Of a stretch of DNA of 62,812 bases, positions 1 through 8,852 are shown in pieces (the stretch's first letter is position 1; each line of letters opens with the position of its first letter). The notes beneath the pieces are model-generated. The model saw only the letters and a program-made list of their open reading frames with translations, was not told where the DNA came from and made no database searches. Source of the stretch: Bacteroidota bacterium. GTDB lineage: Bacteria > Bacteroidota > Bacteroidia > Bacteroidales > JAAAOM01. The stretch is taken from the NCBI GenBank assembly GCA_009908855.1, contig JAAAOM010000044.1, forward strand, positions 1-62,812. Reading direction: 5' to 3'. Both the position numbers and the translations under genes were made by a program.

Positions 1-1609
1 GGTATTCGGCGCAATCAATAAAGTCGTGGAAAGTATTTTTCTTATTGAGCATTTTACCCTCCTCATACCATTGACGGCCCATCATTTGTCCGCCCCGAAT
101 ATGGGCTATGACAAAAACAATACCGCGGTTTAGCAAACTGAGTCGAACTGATGAGAAATACGGATCGACCGTATGACCATAAGAACCATAACCATATAAT
201 AGCAATGGATTATCACCATCCAGTTTAATACCTTTTTTATAGACCAGACTCACTGGTATTTTGGCACCATCGCGTGCGGTTACATAATGTCTTTCTGATT
301 GATAATCCGACACATGAAAACCTCCCAGCACTTCTTGTTGTTTCAGCAACGTTTTTTCACCGGTTTTCATGTTATAATCGAACGTGCTTATGGGGGTGGT
401 CAGGGAGGTATAATTAAACCGCAAAAGATCGGTATTGATTTCTGGGTTTATGGATATCCAAACTGTGTAGGCCTCTTCTTCAAATGGCACATAATGCTCT
501 TTTTGCTGAGCTGTATGAATGATCCTCAAATGGGATTGGCCATTTTTTCTTTCTTCCAGTACCAGGTAATGTTGAAAATTTTGGAACGATTCAATAAATA
601 CATCTTTCCGGTGCGGGATCACTTCTTTCCAATTCTCTTTTCCTGTTTTATCTTCAGGGGTTTCCATCAATTTAAAATTGGTGGCATTGTCCATGTTGGT
701 GCGGATAATGAACTTATTATTGATATGCGAGATAGAATATTCATGATCGGTTTCGCGGGGATGAAACAGTTGGAATTCACCATCGGGCTCATTGGCATTG
801 AGATATCTGAATTCGGTGGTGGTGGTTGATTCACTGAATATGATAATGTATTTTTTTGATCGGCTTTTGGTAACACCTGTGTAAAAGGTCTCATCGGCTT
901 CGTAATACACTTCATGTAATGTTTCAGGCGCATCCAGGTAATGTTTCATCACCCTTTCGTATCTTAATGTTTTGGTATTTTTTCGTGTATAAAAGACGGT
1001 ATTGTTATCGTTGGCCCAAGTGGCTTTGCCTGTGGTGTTCTGAATTTTTTGTGAAAGCGTTTCACCCGTCTCCAGGTTTTTGAAGTGAATGGTATATATC
1101 CGCCTGCTTATTGTGTCTACGCCGTAGGCAGCTATTTTATTGTCGGGACTAATGGTTATCCCCGACACCTGAAAATATTCATGGTCTTTGGCCTCATCGT
1201 TTACATCCAGTATAATCTCTTCGACGGCATCCATCGATTCTTTTTTCCTGCAGTAAATGGGATACTCACTATTCTCATTATAACGTATGTAGTAAAAATA
1301 GTGGTTGTCTTTGTACGGAACCGAAATATCCTCTTTTTTAATCCGCCCGACAATTTCATTAAACAATGAGTCCTGAAGTGCTTTGGTATCCGACATTACA
1401 TCATCGGTATAAGCGTTTTCGGCTTTTAAGTATTCGATAACCTCCGGATTATCTCGTTCGTTGAGCCAATAATAATTATCGATACGGGTATCGCCATGTA
1501 TTAATAGCTCTTTGGGTAATTTCTTTGCAATGGGTGGTTCTGGTTTTGTATCCATAGATTGACAAGCTGTTAACAATAATAAAAATGCTGCAAGTATAAT
1601 GTTTTTCAT
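1..1609 (-). CDS. Oligopeptidase B-like S9 prolyl oligopeptidase, 5' part only
   Basis: The gene runs off the left edge, so only about 536 N-terminal codons are visible and the catalytic Ser/Asp/His region is outside the window. The N-terminus is a lipoprotein signal ending in the lipobox LTAC (Cys16). A seven-bladed propeller region follows (for example LIHGDTRIDNYYWLNERDNP). Near the edge comes the start of the alpha/beta-hydrolase domain with LLYGYGSYG and AHIRGGQMMGRQWYEEGK, which are characteristic of protease II / oligopeptidase B. The family cleaves after basic residues in short peptides; here the lipobox suggests a periplasmic, membrane-anchored enzyme. The start was chosen because it directly begins the signal peptide. 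The gene is divergent from the DUF5063 gene. Confidence 0.88.
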   Translation of the reverse strand, partial: MKNIILAAFLLLLTACQSMDTKPEPPIAKKLPKELLIHGDTRIDNYYWLNERDNPEVIEYLKAENAYTDDVMSDTKALQDSLFNEIVGRIKKEDISVPYKDNHYFYYIRYNENSEYPIYCRKKESMDAVEEIILDVNDEAKDHEYFQVSGITISPDNKIAAYGVDTISRRIYTIHFKNLETGETLSQKIQNTTGKATWANDNNTVFYTRKNTKTLRYERVMKHYLDAPETLHEVYYEADETFYTGVTKSRSKKYIIIFSESTTTTEFRYLNANEPDGEFQLFHPRETDHEYSISHINNKFIIRTNMDNATNFKLMETPEDKTGKENWKEVIPHRKDVFIESFQNFQHYLVLEERKNGQSHLRIIHTAQQKEHYVPFEEEAYTVWISINPEINTDLLRFNYTSLTTPISTFDYNMKTGEKTLLKQQEVLGGFHVSDYQSERHYVTARDGAKIPVSLVYKKGIKLDGDNPLLLYGYGSYGHTVDPYFSSVRLSLLNRGIVFVIAHIRGGQMMGRQWYEEGKMLNKKNTFHDFIDCAEY

Positions 1610-1994
1610 TGTATGTAACACCATTTTATGGCAAAGGATTTTGTTCGTAAAAGTAAACATTTCAATTTTCAAACTGCTATATGGTTTTGGTTATTGATTC
1701 TATTGGTTATTGGAATTTAATTGTTATTTGGTGCTCAATACAATATCTATAATATTTACGTGTATTGGTATTTTTTGCTTGCCCCCAAACAATAAATAAA
1801 CCCAATAATTTCAATTCCTATATGGTGCGATTAATGGAAAAAGATTTCATTGGTAAATTATCAAATCAAGAAAAATTAATGCACAAAACAAAAATATTTT
1901 TATCGCAGCCCTTATCCTGAAAACCTGATTCACAGTTTTCATAGCATGCCAAAAAAATAACTTTAACTTTGCATAATATTTAATTGATAAGTAT
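1610..1994. other. Divergent intergenic region, oligopeptidase / DUF5063
   Basis: This 385-base AT-rich spacer separates two divergent genes and should hold both promoters. I see no coding potential or RNA gene. The only clear signal is the TAnnTTTG word annotated separately near its right end. Confidence 0.5.
1964..1971 (+). promoter_or_regulatory. Putative Bacteroidota -7 promoter element
   Basis: TAACTTTG matches the Bacteroidota -7 consensus TAnnTTTG exactly and lies 24 bases before the DUF5063 start codon. No good TTTG -33 box is visible at the usual distance. Confidence 0.45.
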
Positions 1995-2648
1995 ATGACT
2001 GATTTTCATGACGCGGTGTATCAACGAAACATTATTGAGTTTGTAGCTGTTGCTAAGGAGTATACCATATTTCTGGAAACTGCCGATAAATTTCCCAAAC
2101 CCGAGTTTGTGGAAAAACTGCACAAGGTATTGCCATTCCTGTATTTCAAGGCTACACTGCTGCCCGATTTGCATAATACCTATGACGACGTGATAGAGAA
2201 ATATGTAACCGAAGAAGATTACCTGCGTATTAAAGCTATAACAGAACAAAAGCTCGGTCAGCATGATGCCTATGTGGAAGAATTTAACGAGGCGTTTAAA
2301 TACAGTGATGAACCGGTTGCTGCTTCCATCTCTGAAGACCTGACCGATATATATCAGGATATAAAGGATTTTATTATGCTATATCGCATGGGAACTGATG
2401 AAATTATGAACGATGCCGTTTGGGAATGTCGAAACAATTTTAAGATGTACTGGGGCCAAAAATTGGTAAATAGCCTGCGCGCAATACATCATTTGTATTA
2501 TTCGGAAGAAGACCTCACCGACGAAAGCAACAAAGTATCACAAGCCAAAGAAGACCCGGACAATTTCGACAATGTGGATACCTCATCATGGATTATTAGT
2601 CAGAAACAACAAGATTATAATAAAGATTTGCCGGAGGAAGAGGAGTAG
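1995..2648 (+). CDS. DUF5063 domain-containing protein
   Basis: A 217-residue, probably cytoplasmic, mostly helical protein without signal peptide or membrane segment. The N-terminal half (FVAVAKEYTIFLETADKF, then LPFLYFKATLLP) and the central YVTEEDYLRIKAI segment match my recollection of the DUF5063 family common in Bacteroidota. No catalytic motif is visible and the function is unknown. The C-terminus is acidic (ends LPEEEE). The next gene starts 2 bases after the stop, so it is very likely co-transcribed with the exonuclease and RlmI-like genes, an order that suggests a link to RNA metabolism (inference). Confidence 0.8.
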   Translation: MTDFHDAVYQRNIIEFVAVAKEYTIFLETADKFPKPEFVEKLHKVLPFLYFKATLLPDLHNTYDDVIEKYVTEEDYLRIKAITEQKLGQHDAYVEEFNEAFKYSDEPVAASISEDLTDIYQDIKDFIMLYRMGTDEIMNDAVWECRNNFKMYWGQKLVNSLRAIHHLYYSEEDLTDESNKVSQAKEDPDNFDNVDTSSWIISQKQQDYNKDLPEEEE

Positions 2649-2650
2649 TT

Positions 2651-3241
2651 ATGTTTAAGCCGAGGATTAGTGATCAGGAGTTAAAAGTATTGCCCAAAAA
2701 AAGTTTTAATGGAACCATTTATATTATCCAGAACGAGAACGATTTTGAAACCGTTATTCCAAAATTAGAACAAGCCGAATTATTGGGTTTTGATACCGAA
2801 ACCAGGCCTTCCTTTAAAAAGGGCCAAAAAAATAAAGTAGCCTTGTTACAACTATCCACCGATCAGGAGGCATTTTTGTTTCGCCTGAACAATGGTATGA
2901 GCATACCCGATAAACTCATCAATATTCTGGAAAATGAAGATATACTGAAAGCCGGGGTGGCTATTAAGGATGACCTGCGTGCCATAAGACAACGAATGCC
3001 TTTTCATCCACGCGGATTTATCGAATTACAGGAATTTGTAAAAGATTACGAAATTGAAGATAACGGCCTTCGTAAACTAGCCGGCAATGTGCTTCACATT
3101 AAAATATCCAAACGGCAACAATTAAGCAACTGGGAAAATCCGATTCTTACCGACGGACAAATACGCTATGCCGCTACCGATGCATGGGTATGTTATAAAA
3201 TATACGAAACCTTAATGGCTTACGACAAGCAACCGGAATAA
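2651..3241 (+). CDS. 3'-5' exonuclease, RNase D / DEDDy type
   Basis: A 196-residue single-domain exonuclease. The DEDD catalytic residues are visible: Exo I in LGFDTETRP (Asp48, Glu50), Exo II in AGVAIKDDLRAI (Asp108) and Exo III in YAATDAWVCYKIYETL (Tyr173, Asp177), the last giving the DEDDy subtype. There is no HRDC domain, unlike full-length RNase D, so it is a stand-alone nuclease that could act on RNA or DNA ends. It starts 2 bases after the DUF5063 stop, and its stop overlaps the next start by one base (TAATG), indicating translational coupling with the methyltransferase. Confidence 0.88.
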   Translation: MFKPRISDQELKVLPKKSFNGTIYIIQNENDFETVIPKLEQAELLGFDTETRPSFKKGQKNKVALLQLSTDQEAFLFRLNNGMSIPDKLINILENEDILKAGVAIKDDLRAIRQRMPFHPRGFIELQEFVKDYEIEDNGLRKLAGNVLHIKISKRQQLSNWENPILTDGQIRYAATDAWVCYKIYETLMAYDKQPE

Positions 3242-4428
3242 TGCAAGACCTCGTTAAAATCATTCTCAAATCAGGCAAAGACCAAAGTGCAAAACGTTTT
3301 CATCCCTGGGTTTTTTCAGGGGCCGTTAAAAAAATGCATGGCCAACCGGCCGAAGGGGACCTTGTAGCCGTATACTCCAATCAGGATGAGCTGCTCGGCA
3401 TAGGACATTACCAGCAAAGTTCCATTGCCGTACGTATCATTTCTTTTCATGAAGCCACCATTGATCGTGATTTCTGGTATGGCAAAATCAGTAATGCCAT
3501 CGCATATAGACGTACTACCGGACTTTTAAGCGATGAAAGCACCAATGCCTACCGGCTTATCCATGCCGAGGGTGATGAAATGCCCGGGTTAATTGTAGAT
3601 TTTTACAACGGAATCCTGGTTATGCAAATGCATTCCATTGGCATGTACCAAAATCGTGAACTATTTGCCGGGATATTTAAAGAATTGTTGGGTGACGCGA
3701 TCACTACTATTTATGTAAAAAGTAGCAGTACATTGCCGGCTGCCTTCAGAGACACTGCTGAAGACACATTTTTGCTGGGCAATCAGCAATCAGTTGAAGT
3801 GCAGGAGTATGGCCATCACTTTGCCATAGATGTGGTTGAAGGCCAAAAAACCGGTTTTTTTATCGATCAGCGCGATAATCGCAAATTACTGGCCCAATAT
3901 GCCAGGGATAAAAAAGTACTGAACATGTTTGGCTACACCGGTGCCTTTAGCATTTATGCTTTACATGCCGGCGCCCGTGAGGTATATACAGTCGACAGCT
4001 CCCAAAAAGCCATTGAGCTTACCGATAAAAACATTGCGCTTAATTTCAATAGCGACGTTAACCATCATGGCGTAGTAGCAGATGCTTTTAAATACCTGCA
4101 AGAGCTGCCCGATGATTTTGACCTCATCATCCTCGATCCGCCCGCTTTTGCCAAGCACCATAATGTGCTGCCCAATGCCCTTCAGGGCTATAAAAGGCTC
4201 AACCAACGCGCGCTTGAAAAAATCAAATCCGGCGGATTGCTGTTTACCTTCTCCTGTAGCCAGGTAGTAAGCAAAGAGAATTTTCGTAAATCCGTTTTTG
4301 CCGCCGCTGCCAATACCGGTCGTTCTGTAAAAATCCTGCATGAAATGAGCCAACCTGTTGATCATCCGGTGAATATTTACCACCCGGAGAGTGAATATTT
4401 GAAAGGATTGGTGGTGTATGTTGTATAG
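3241..4428 (+). CDS. RlmI-like class I rRNA (cytosine-C5) methyltransferase
   Basis: A 395-residue SAM-dependent methyltransferase. The N-terminal PUA-like domain (about 1-80) includes KRFHPWVFSGAV. The Rossmann domain carries motif I NMFGYTGAFSIYALHAGA, an acidic SAM ligand in VYTVDSS, motif IV LDPPAFAK and FTFSCSQVVS, whose Cys is the likely nucleophile. Family members of this RlmI/YccW type methylate 23S rRNA, in E. coli m5C1962; the exact target here is inferred. The start overlaps the preceding stop codon. After the gene comes a low-complexity repeat. Confidence 0.87.
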   Translation: MQDLVKIILKSGKDQSAKRFHPWVFSGAVKKMHGQPAEGDLVAVYSNQDELLGIGHYQQSSIAVRIISFHEATIDRDFWYGKISNAIAYRRTTGLLSDESTNAYRLIHAEGDEMPGLIVDFYNGILVMQMHSIGMYQNRELFAGIFKELLGDAITTIYVKSSSTLPAAFRDTAEDTFLLGNQQSVEVQEYGHHFAIDVVEGQKTGFFIDQRDNRKLLAQYARDKKVLNMFGYTGAFSIYALHAGAREVYTVDSSQKAIELTDKNIALNFNSDVNHHGVVADAFKYLQELPDDFDLIILDPPAFAKHHNVLPNALQGYKRLNQRALEKIKSGGLLFTFSCSQVVSKENFRKSVFAAAANTGRSVKILHEMSQPVDHPVNIYHPESEYLKGLVVYVV

Positions 4429-4620
4429 AGAATTGAAGAAGATGAAAGGAAGAAGCTCAAAGATGAAAGTTCAAAGCTGAAAGAAAGAAGCTGAAAGAAA
4501 GAAGCTGAAAGTTCAAAGCTGAAAGCTGAAAGTTCAAAGCTGAAAGTTCAAAGCTGAAAGCTGAAAGGGAGAAGTTGAAAGCTCAAAGCTGAAAGTTGAA
4601 AGGGAGACGGAAGAACGGAA
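4429..4620. repeat. Degenerate purine-rich tandem repeat (AAAGCTGAAAGTTC words)
   Basis: About 190 bases built from irregular repeats of the words GAAGCTGAAAG, TTCAAAGCTGAAAG and AAAGGGAGAAG. The strand is nearly pure purine apart from the CT pairs. It begins just after the RlmI-like gene. A second block with the same words lies after tex (about 15595-15720), so this is a dispersed intergenic element and not a one-off. No open frame worth calling crosses it. Confidence 0.85.
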
Positions 4621-5043
4621 TCGGAAAAGATTACAACAAGCAATAAAATAATATATGGATATCGGATTTTGTACCCAAAAACTAAAAAATGGGAGTGCTC
4701 AAAAAATACGGTAACACCTCATGTACTTTTCCAAAAAATAATAAATACAACATTCATGACAATGCTCCCTTTTTACCAGCAACAATAACCAATCCTGCAA
4801 AATCTACCCAATCAATGCACTTGTCTTTTTCAGGCTTTTATATATTTGATCAAATATTGTTTACGAAAGGGAAAAACAATATCAAAAGGATTCGGAAACA
4901 AACAACAAGCCCTGGATATCCTGCACTCGGCCATTAAAGAATATGAAACAAACAAGGGGAATAACCCCTTTGGTGAATAAGCTATTACATAATACTGTAA
5001 CTTTTTCCACACCTCAGTGTCTTAAAGCTGAAAAATGCAATAA
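4621..5043. other. Non-coding spacer upstream of the ECF sigma gene
   Basis: No convincing gene is present; the short open frames have no recognisable protein features. A hairpin with stem AAGGGG/CCCCTT and a 5-base loop sits at 4954-4970, about 75 bases before the sigma-factor start. It has no following T-run, so it could be an attenuator or nothing. Confidence 0.4.
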
Positions 5044-5529
5044 ATGACGGTTGCTGAATATAATAAATGCGTTGATGAGTATGCCGACCGATTGTTTCGG
5101 TTCGTGATCAAATTCGTGAAAGACGAGGATCAGGCCAACGATCTGGTGCAGGAAACATTTACCAAAACCTGGGAAAAGGTAAAGACCATTGAATATACAA
5201 AAGCAAAGTCGTATTTATTTACGGCCGCTTATCATTTGGTACTTAATTATTTTCGGCAAAAAAAACGACTGGACGATTTGGACGAAGTAAACATGAACGA
5301 ACATGCACACAACGAGCAATATTCCGATATTAAAGAAGTATTAAACAGGGCATTGGATCAACTGCCCGAAATACAAAAAACGGTTATTTTGCTCCGCGAT
5401 TACGAAGGCTATAATTACAGCGACATTGGTGAAATGACCAATCTGAGTGAATCGCAGGTGAAAGTTTATATTTACCGGGGTCGAATGGCATTGAAGGAAA
5501 AACTAGGTAGCATTAAAGCGGTGATTTAA
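5044..5529 (+). CDS. ECF-type RNA polymerase sigma-70 factor
   Basis: A 161-residue sigma factor with only regions 2 and 4. Region 2 covers roughly residues 8-70 and includes DQANDLVQETFTKTWEKV, the core-polymerase and -10 recognition part. Region 4 (about 105-155) contains LPEIQKTVILLRDYEGYNY followed by the helix-turn-helix YSDIGEMTNLSESQVKVYIY. No extra domains are present. The next gene, 11 bases downstream, encodes a membrane protein that fits an anti-sigma factor, and the third gene is an outer-membrane barrel. This suggests an envelope-sensing regulon (inference). The start follows closely after a spacer without other in-frame options. Confidence 0.93.
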   Translation: MTVAEYNKCVDEYADRLFRFVIKFVKDEDQANDLVQETFTKTWEKVKTIEYTKAKSYLFTAAYHLVLNYFRQKKRLDDLDEVNMNEHAHNEQYSDIKEVLNRALDQLPEIQKTVILLRDYEGYNYSDIGEMTNLSESQVKVYIYRGRMALKEKLGSIKAVI

Positions 5530-5540
5530 AAGGAGAGCTT

Positions 5541-6566
5541 ATGAAAATAGATAGAAACAATTACGAATTATTCATGATCGATTACTTCGAAGGAAATTTA
5601 AATCGAGAAGAAAAAGACATGCTCCGTGGCTTTCTTGAAGATCATCCTGACTTGAAAAGTGAGTTTGATGAATTTCAAAATCACTATGCAGATACAAAGG
5701 AAGGTGAATTCAAATCCAGGAATTCACTGAAGAAACAGATGGGCGATATGGGTGAGGTAGATAACGAAACCATTGATGAATACAGCATCGCCTATCTCGA
5801 AAACGATTTGAACGAGACCGAACAATCCAGCTTGCTCGATGCCGTTGAGCATAACACGGAATACAAAAGAACTTTCAGGTTATATCAGCTTACAAAGCTG
5901 CAACCTGATTTGAGTCTGGTTTACAAGTACAAACAGCAATTGAAACATTTTGTGTTGGTGAGAAAAACTGTTCTCCGGACAATGGGCTATGCAGCTGCGG
6001 CCGCTGTGATAATCCTGGGTGTTTTGCTCATCAATCCCGCAGAAGAAGTACAACAGCCCCGTAAACCCATTGCTGATATTAACGAGCCTAAAACCGAACC
6101 GGCTCAATTAGTAACCGAACAGGTAGTACCTGTTATTAAGCAAATAGATTTGAAATGGAATGGGGCAAACCAATCAGTTGATAGCAAAGAGGACAAGGTA
6201 AAAAATGATGTTACCGGTGATCGGTCATTGGAACCATTGCAGCCATTGGAAAACAAAGCAATGACTGTTGTTCACAATACATGGCATGCTGATCTGGCTA
6301 TTACTAATATGCCGGCTGCAACCCAAAAAGCAATGACAAACATTGACGGATTGGAAGAATTAGTCGCCATGAACCAATCCACACAGCAAAACGCTTCAGT
6401 TAACCGGTCATTTGATTTAATGGGCATCGCCAAAATAGGCGTTCAGGTATTTAACAAACTAAATGAAAGAAATATTGAATTAGAACCAAATTTTACAAGC
6501 AACGGACAATTAAAATCCGTTACACTCATCACTGAGCAACGGAAAATTACCACTCCGGCCATCTAA
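5541..6566 (+). CDS. Probable membrane-bound anti-sigma factor
   Basis: A 341-residue protein. The N-terminal cytoplasmic part (MKIDRNNYELFMIDYFEGNL) has the acidic LNREEKDMLRGFLEDHP pattern seen in many Bacteroidota proteins encoded next to ECF sigma genes, and a second similar copy occurs near residue 75 (YSIAYLENDLNETEQ). One transmembrane helix lies at about residues 147-165 (MGYAAAAAVIILGVLLI). The remaining 175 residues would be periplasmic, low in complexity and of no recognised fold. I call it an anti-sigma factor from topology and position; no zinc-binding HxxxCxxC motif is present, so sequence support is indirect. It is in an operon with the sigma gene and the following barrel. Confidence 0.6.
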   Translation: MKIDRNNYELFMIDYFEGNLNREEKDMLRGFLEDHPDLKSEFDEFQNHYADTKEGEFKSRNSLKKQMGDMGEVDNETIDEYSIAYLENDLNETEQSSLLDAVEHNTEYKRTFRLYQLTKLQPDLSLVYKYKQQLKHFVLVRKTVLRTMGYAAAAAVIILGVLLINPAEEVQQPRKPIADINEPKTEPAQLVTEQVVPVIKQIDLKWNGANQSVDSKEDKVKNDVTGDRSLEPLQPLENKAMTVVHNTWHADLAITNMPAATQKAMTNIDGLEELVAMNQSTQQNASVNRSFDLMGIAKIGVQVFNKLNERNIELEPNFTSNGQLKSVTLITEQRKITTPAI

Positions 6567-6620
6567 CACAGCATTATGTTCAGGTTATACCGTCATATAA
6601 CCGATAAAAAATTATAAACG

Positions 6621-7622
6621 ATGAAGAATTATACATACATAATCAAAATAATTGCATACATGCAAAAAGCAACCATGGTCAGATGCGCAGGACTATTATT
6701 CATGGTTATTACAATGTCAACCGGCTTATTACAGGCACAAAGCGATACAACCAAATACACAAATACAAACCAGTCAGATAGCATTCACCCGGATATTCAA
6801 AAATACGGACAACCCATTGATACCACCATAATTGAAACAGCAAAAAAGATTTTCATATTTGTTGAGTATGAAGAAAGCCTTACGATCGACCGGATTAGCC
6901 TGGAAACGGGAGAACAAAAACGAATTCTGGACATTGGTTGCGAAGATTGTGAAACCAATAAAGAAGACACCCTCAAATTCCGAGGACATTGGTCTGGCAT
7001 AGAATATGGCCTGAATGATTTTGTAACACCGGGATACTCATTCCAACGGCCTGATGGATACGGCTATCTTGATCTTAATAACTGGCGATCCTGGAAGTTC
7101 ACGCTTAATTTTGCCCAAAACACAACACCTATTATTGATAACCACCTGGCATTGGTCAGCGGGCTCGGAACAGAACTAAATATTTACCATTTCCAAAATG
7201 ATAACAGCATTCAAACCAATGCTGAAACCGGTGAGATAGAAGAACGCGTATTGACAGATGAATACAATGTTCGAAAAAGTAAATTCAACACCATTTATTT
7301 AACGGCTCCGTTGTTGCTGGAAGCCCAATTCGGAAAGAGCGAGAATAGCAAGGAAAGGTTTTACATAAATGGAGGTGTTATTGGCGGGTTGCGCATTGCC
7401 CAGGCTGTAAAGGTTGTACATGGCGTGGATGGCAAACGAAACAAATTGATTGAACGTGGCAAGGATCTCAATCTCCATCGCTGGCGTTGGGGGCTAACTG
7501 CCCGAATGGGGTATAAAGACATCATGAACATATACGCCACCTATTATATTACGCCTCTGTTTGAAAATGATCCGGGACATGAATTGCATCCGGTTTCTAT
7601 GGGGTTTCGCATTAATTTTTAG
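6621..7622 (+). CDS. Outer-membrane beta-barrel protein of the sigma/anti-sigma operon
   Basis: A 333-residue secreted protein. A textbook signal peptide begins at the internal Met14 (position 6660; MVRCAGLLFMVITMSTGLLQA), so translation may start at 6660 instead of 6621. The mature part has alternating aromatic/polar strands (WSGIEYGLNDFVTPGYSF, KFTLNFAQNTTPIIDNHLAL) and ends in VSMGFRINF with a terminal Phe, as expected for an outer-membrane barrel. I cannot assign a specific family or substrate. It follows the anti-sigma gene by about 54 bases and is likely part of the same unit, perhaps the envelope component whose state is sensed, or a target of the sigma factor. Confidence 0.65.
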   Translation: MKNYTYIIKIIAYMQKATMVRCAGLLFMVITMSTGLLQAQSDTTKYTNTNQSDSIHPDIQKYGQPIDTTIIETAKKIFIFVEYEESLTIDRISLETGEQKRILDIGCEDCETNKEDTLKFRGHWSGIEYGLNDFVTPGYSFQRPDGYGYLDLNNWRSWKFTLNFAQNTTPIIDNHLALVSGLGTELNIYHFQNDNSIQTNAETGEIEERVLTDEYNVRKSKFNTIYLTAPLLLEAQFGKSENSKERFYINGGVIGGLRIAQAVKVVHGVDGKRNKLIERGKDLNLHRWRWGLTARMGYKDIMNIYATYYITPLFENDPGHELHPVSMGFRINF

Positions 7623-7658
7623 AACCTAAGTTATTCATATTATATATACATTTAAAGA

Positions 7659-8846
7659 ATGAAAGATATGGTACATTACTTATTGCCCGTAATTACTACG
7701 CTGTTTTTCTTTACTCACGATAAAAAAAGTAATAATAGCGATTATCTGTACAAAGAAAATGATTCTGTTCTTCTGAATAATATTAATATGGCCAACCAAC
7801 CGGATTACAACCATTCGACAAAGACAGGTCAAAGGGATAGGAATATGCCTGCACAATATGAAACAATCGGTGGCATTGAAGTTATTGAAGATGAGTTTCA
7901 TAAACTTATTGCACCCGATGCCAACATCGAGATTTTAGCAGATGGTTTTAGCTGGTCGGAAGGGCCTGTATGGGTCGAAGATGGCGGATTCCTGCTTTTT
8001 TCCGATGTCCCTGAGAACACTATTTATAAATGGAAAGAAGGTGAAGGTATAAGTGTTTATTTAAAACCATCCGGTTTTACAGGTGAGGGTAGCTACTCAA
8101 ACCAACCAGGATCAAACGGTTTAGCCATCGACTCCAACGGCAAATTGATATTGTGCCAGCATGGCGACCGACGCGTTGCACGAATGAAAACGCGGGTAAA
8201 TAATCCGTCCTCAGAATTTGAAACCATTGCCGGTTATTATAACAACAAAAAATTCAATAGCCCCAATGACCTCGCCATCCATCAAAATGGCGATATCTAT
8301 TTTACCGATCCTCCATACGGCCTTCCCCGGAAACCTAAAAGTGGTGTAAATAAACCGGATTTCAATGGTGTTTTTAAAGTATCTACCGGGGATGGAAAAG
8401 TAACTTTGTTACCTGATGATCTTTACCGACCCAATGGGATTGCCTTTAATCCTGAATATACAGTATGTTTTGTGAATATATCTGATGTTAACAATCCGGT
8501 TACAATGGCCTATGATGTGAATGCAGATAATGGTACATTAGAAAATGGCCGGGTATTTTATAATTACAAACCCATGATGCAAAACGGCCCTGGCTTGCCG
8601 GACGGGTTGAAAGTACATCCATCGGGTTATATATTTTCAACCGGCCCCGGCGGTGTATGGGTAATTACGCCTGAAGGCAAACACCTTGGCACTGTTAAAA
8701 CCACAAATTTCACATCCAATTGCGCGTTTAACGGTGATTATAGTTTTTTATATATGACCGCAGACAATTACCTTCTTCGGGTGAAATTGAATAACAAAAA
8801 CAATGCAGGTCATTCTTTTAAAAAAAATGCACTAAACGTTCACTAA
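7659..8846 (+). CDS. SMP-30/gluconolactonase/LRE family protein
   Basis: A 395-residue six-bladed beta-propeller of the SMP-30/gluconolactonase family, calcium-dependent hydrolases of sugar lactones and related esters. Landmarks are FSWSEGPVWVEDGGFLLFSD with the metal-ligand Glu, PGSNGLAIDSNGKLILCQHG, FNSPNDLAIHQNGDIYFTDP with the conserved Asn/Asp pair, YRPNGIAFNPE and GLPDGLKVHPSG. The first 75 residues are a poorly conserved extension starting with a hydrophobic stretch (YLLPVITTLFFF) that may act as an export signal without a clear cleavage site. It lies 36 bases after the barrel gene and converges with the large minus-strand gene, with only 6 bases between their ends. Confidence 0.87.
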   Translation: MKDMVHYLLPVITTLFFFTHDKKSNNSDYLYKENDSVLLNNINMANQPDYNHSTKTGQRDRNMPAQYETIGGIEVIEDEFHKLIAPDANIEILADGFSWSEGPVWVEDGGFLLFSDVPENTIYKWKEGEGISVYLKPSGFTGEGSYSNQPGSNGLAIDSNGKLILCQHGDRRVARMKTRVNNPSSEFETIAGYYNNKKFNSPNDLAIHQNGDIYFTDPPYGLPRKPKSGVNKPDFNGVFKVSTGDGKVTLLPDDLYRPNGIAFNPEYTVCFVNISDVNNPVTMAYDVNADNGTLENGRVFYNYKPMMQNGPGLPDGLKVHPSGYIFSTGPGGVWVITPEGKHLGTVKTTNFTSNCAFNGDYSFLYMTADNYLLRVKLNNKNNAGHSFKKNALNVH

Positions 8847-8852
8847 TTGATG

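Noticed and set aside
3961-4383. 140-codon minus-strand frame inside the RlmI-like gene
   Set aside because: A shadow of the methyltransferase; it has no independent protein features.
4429-4620. CRISPR array
   Set aside because: Repeat words are 11-14 bases and irregular, with no unique spacers and no cas genes nearby.
4689-4937. 82-codon open frame before the sigma factor
   Set aside because: No signal, domain or protein-like composition, and it lies in an AT-rich spacer with a hairpin. Probably chance.
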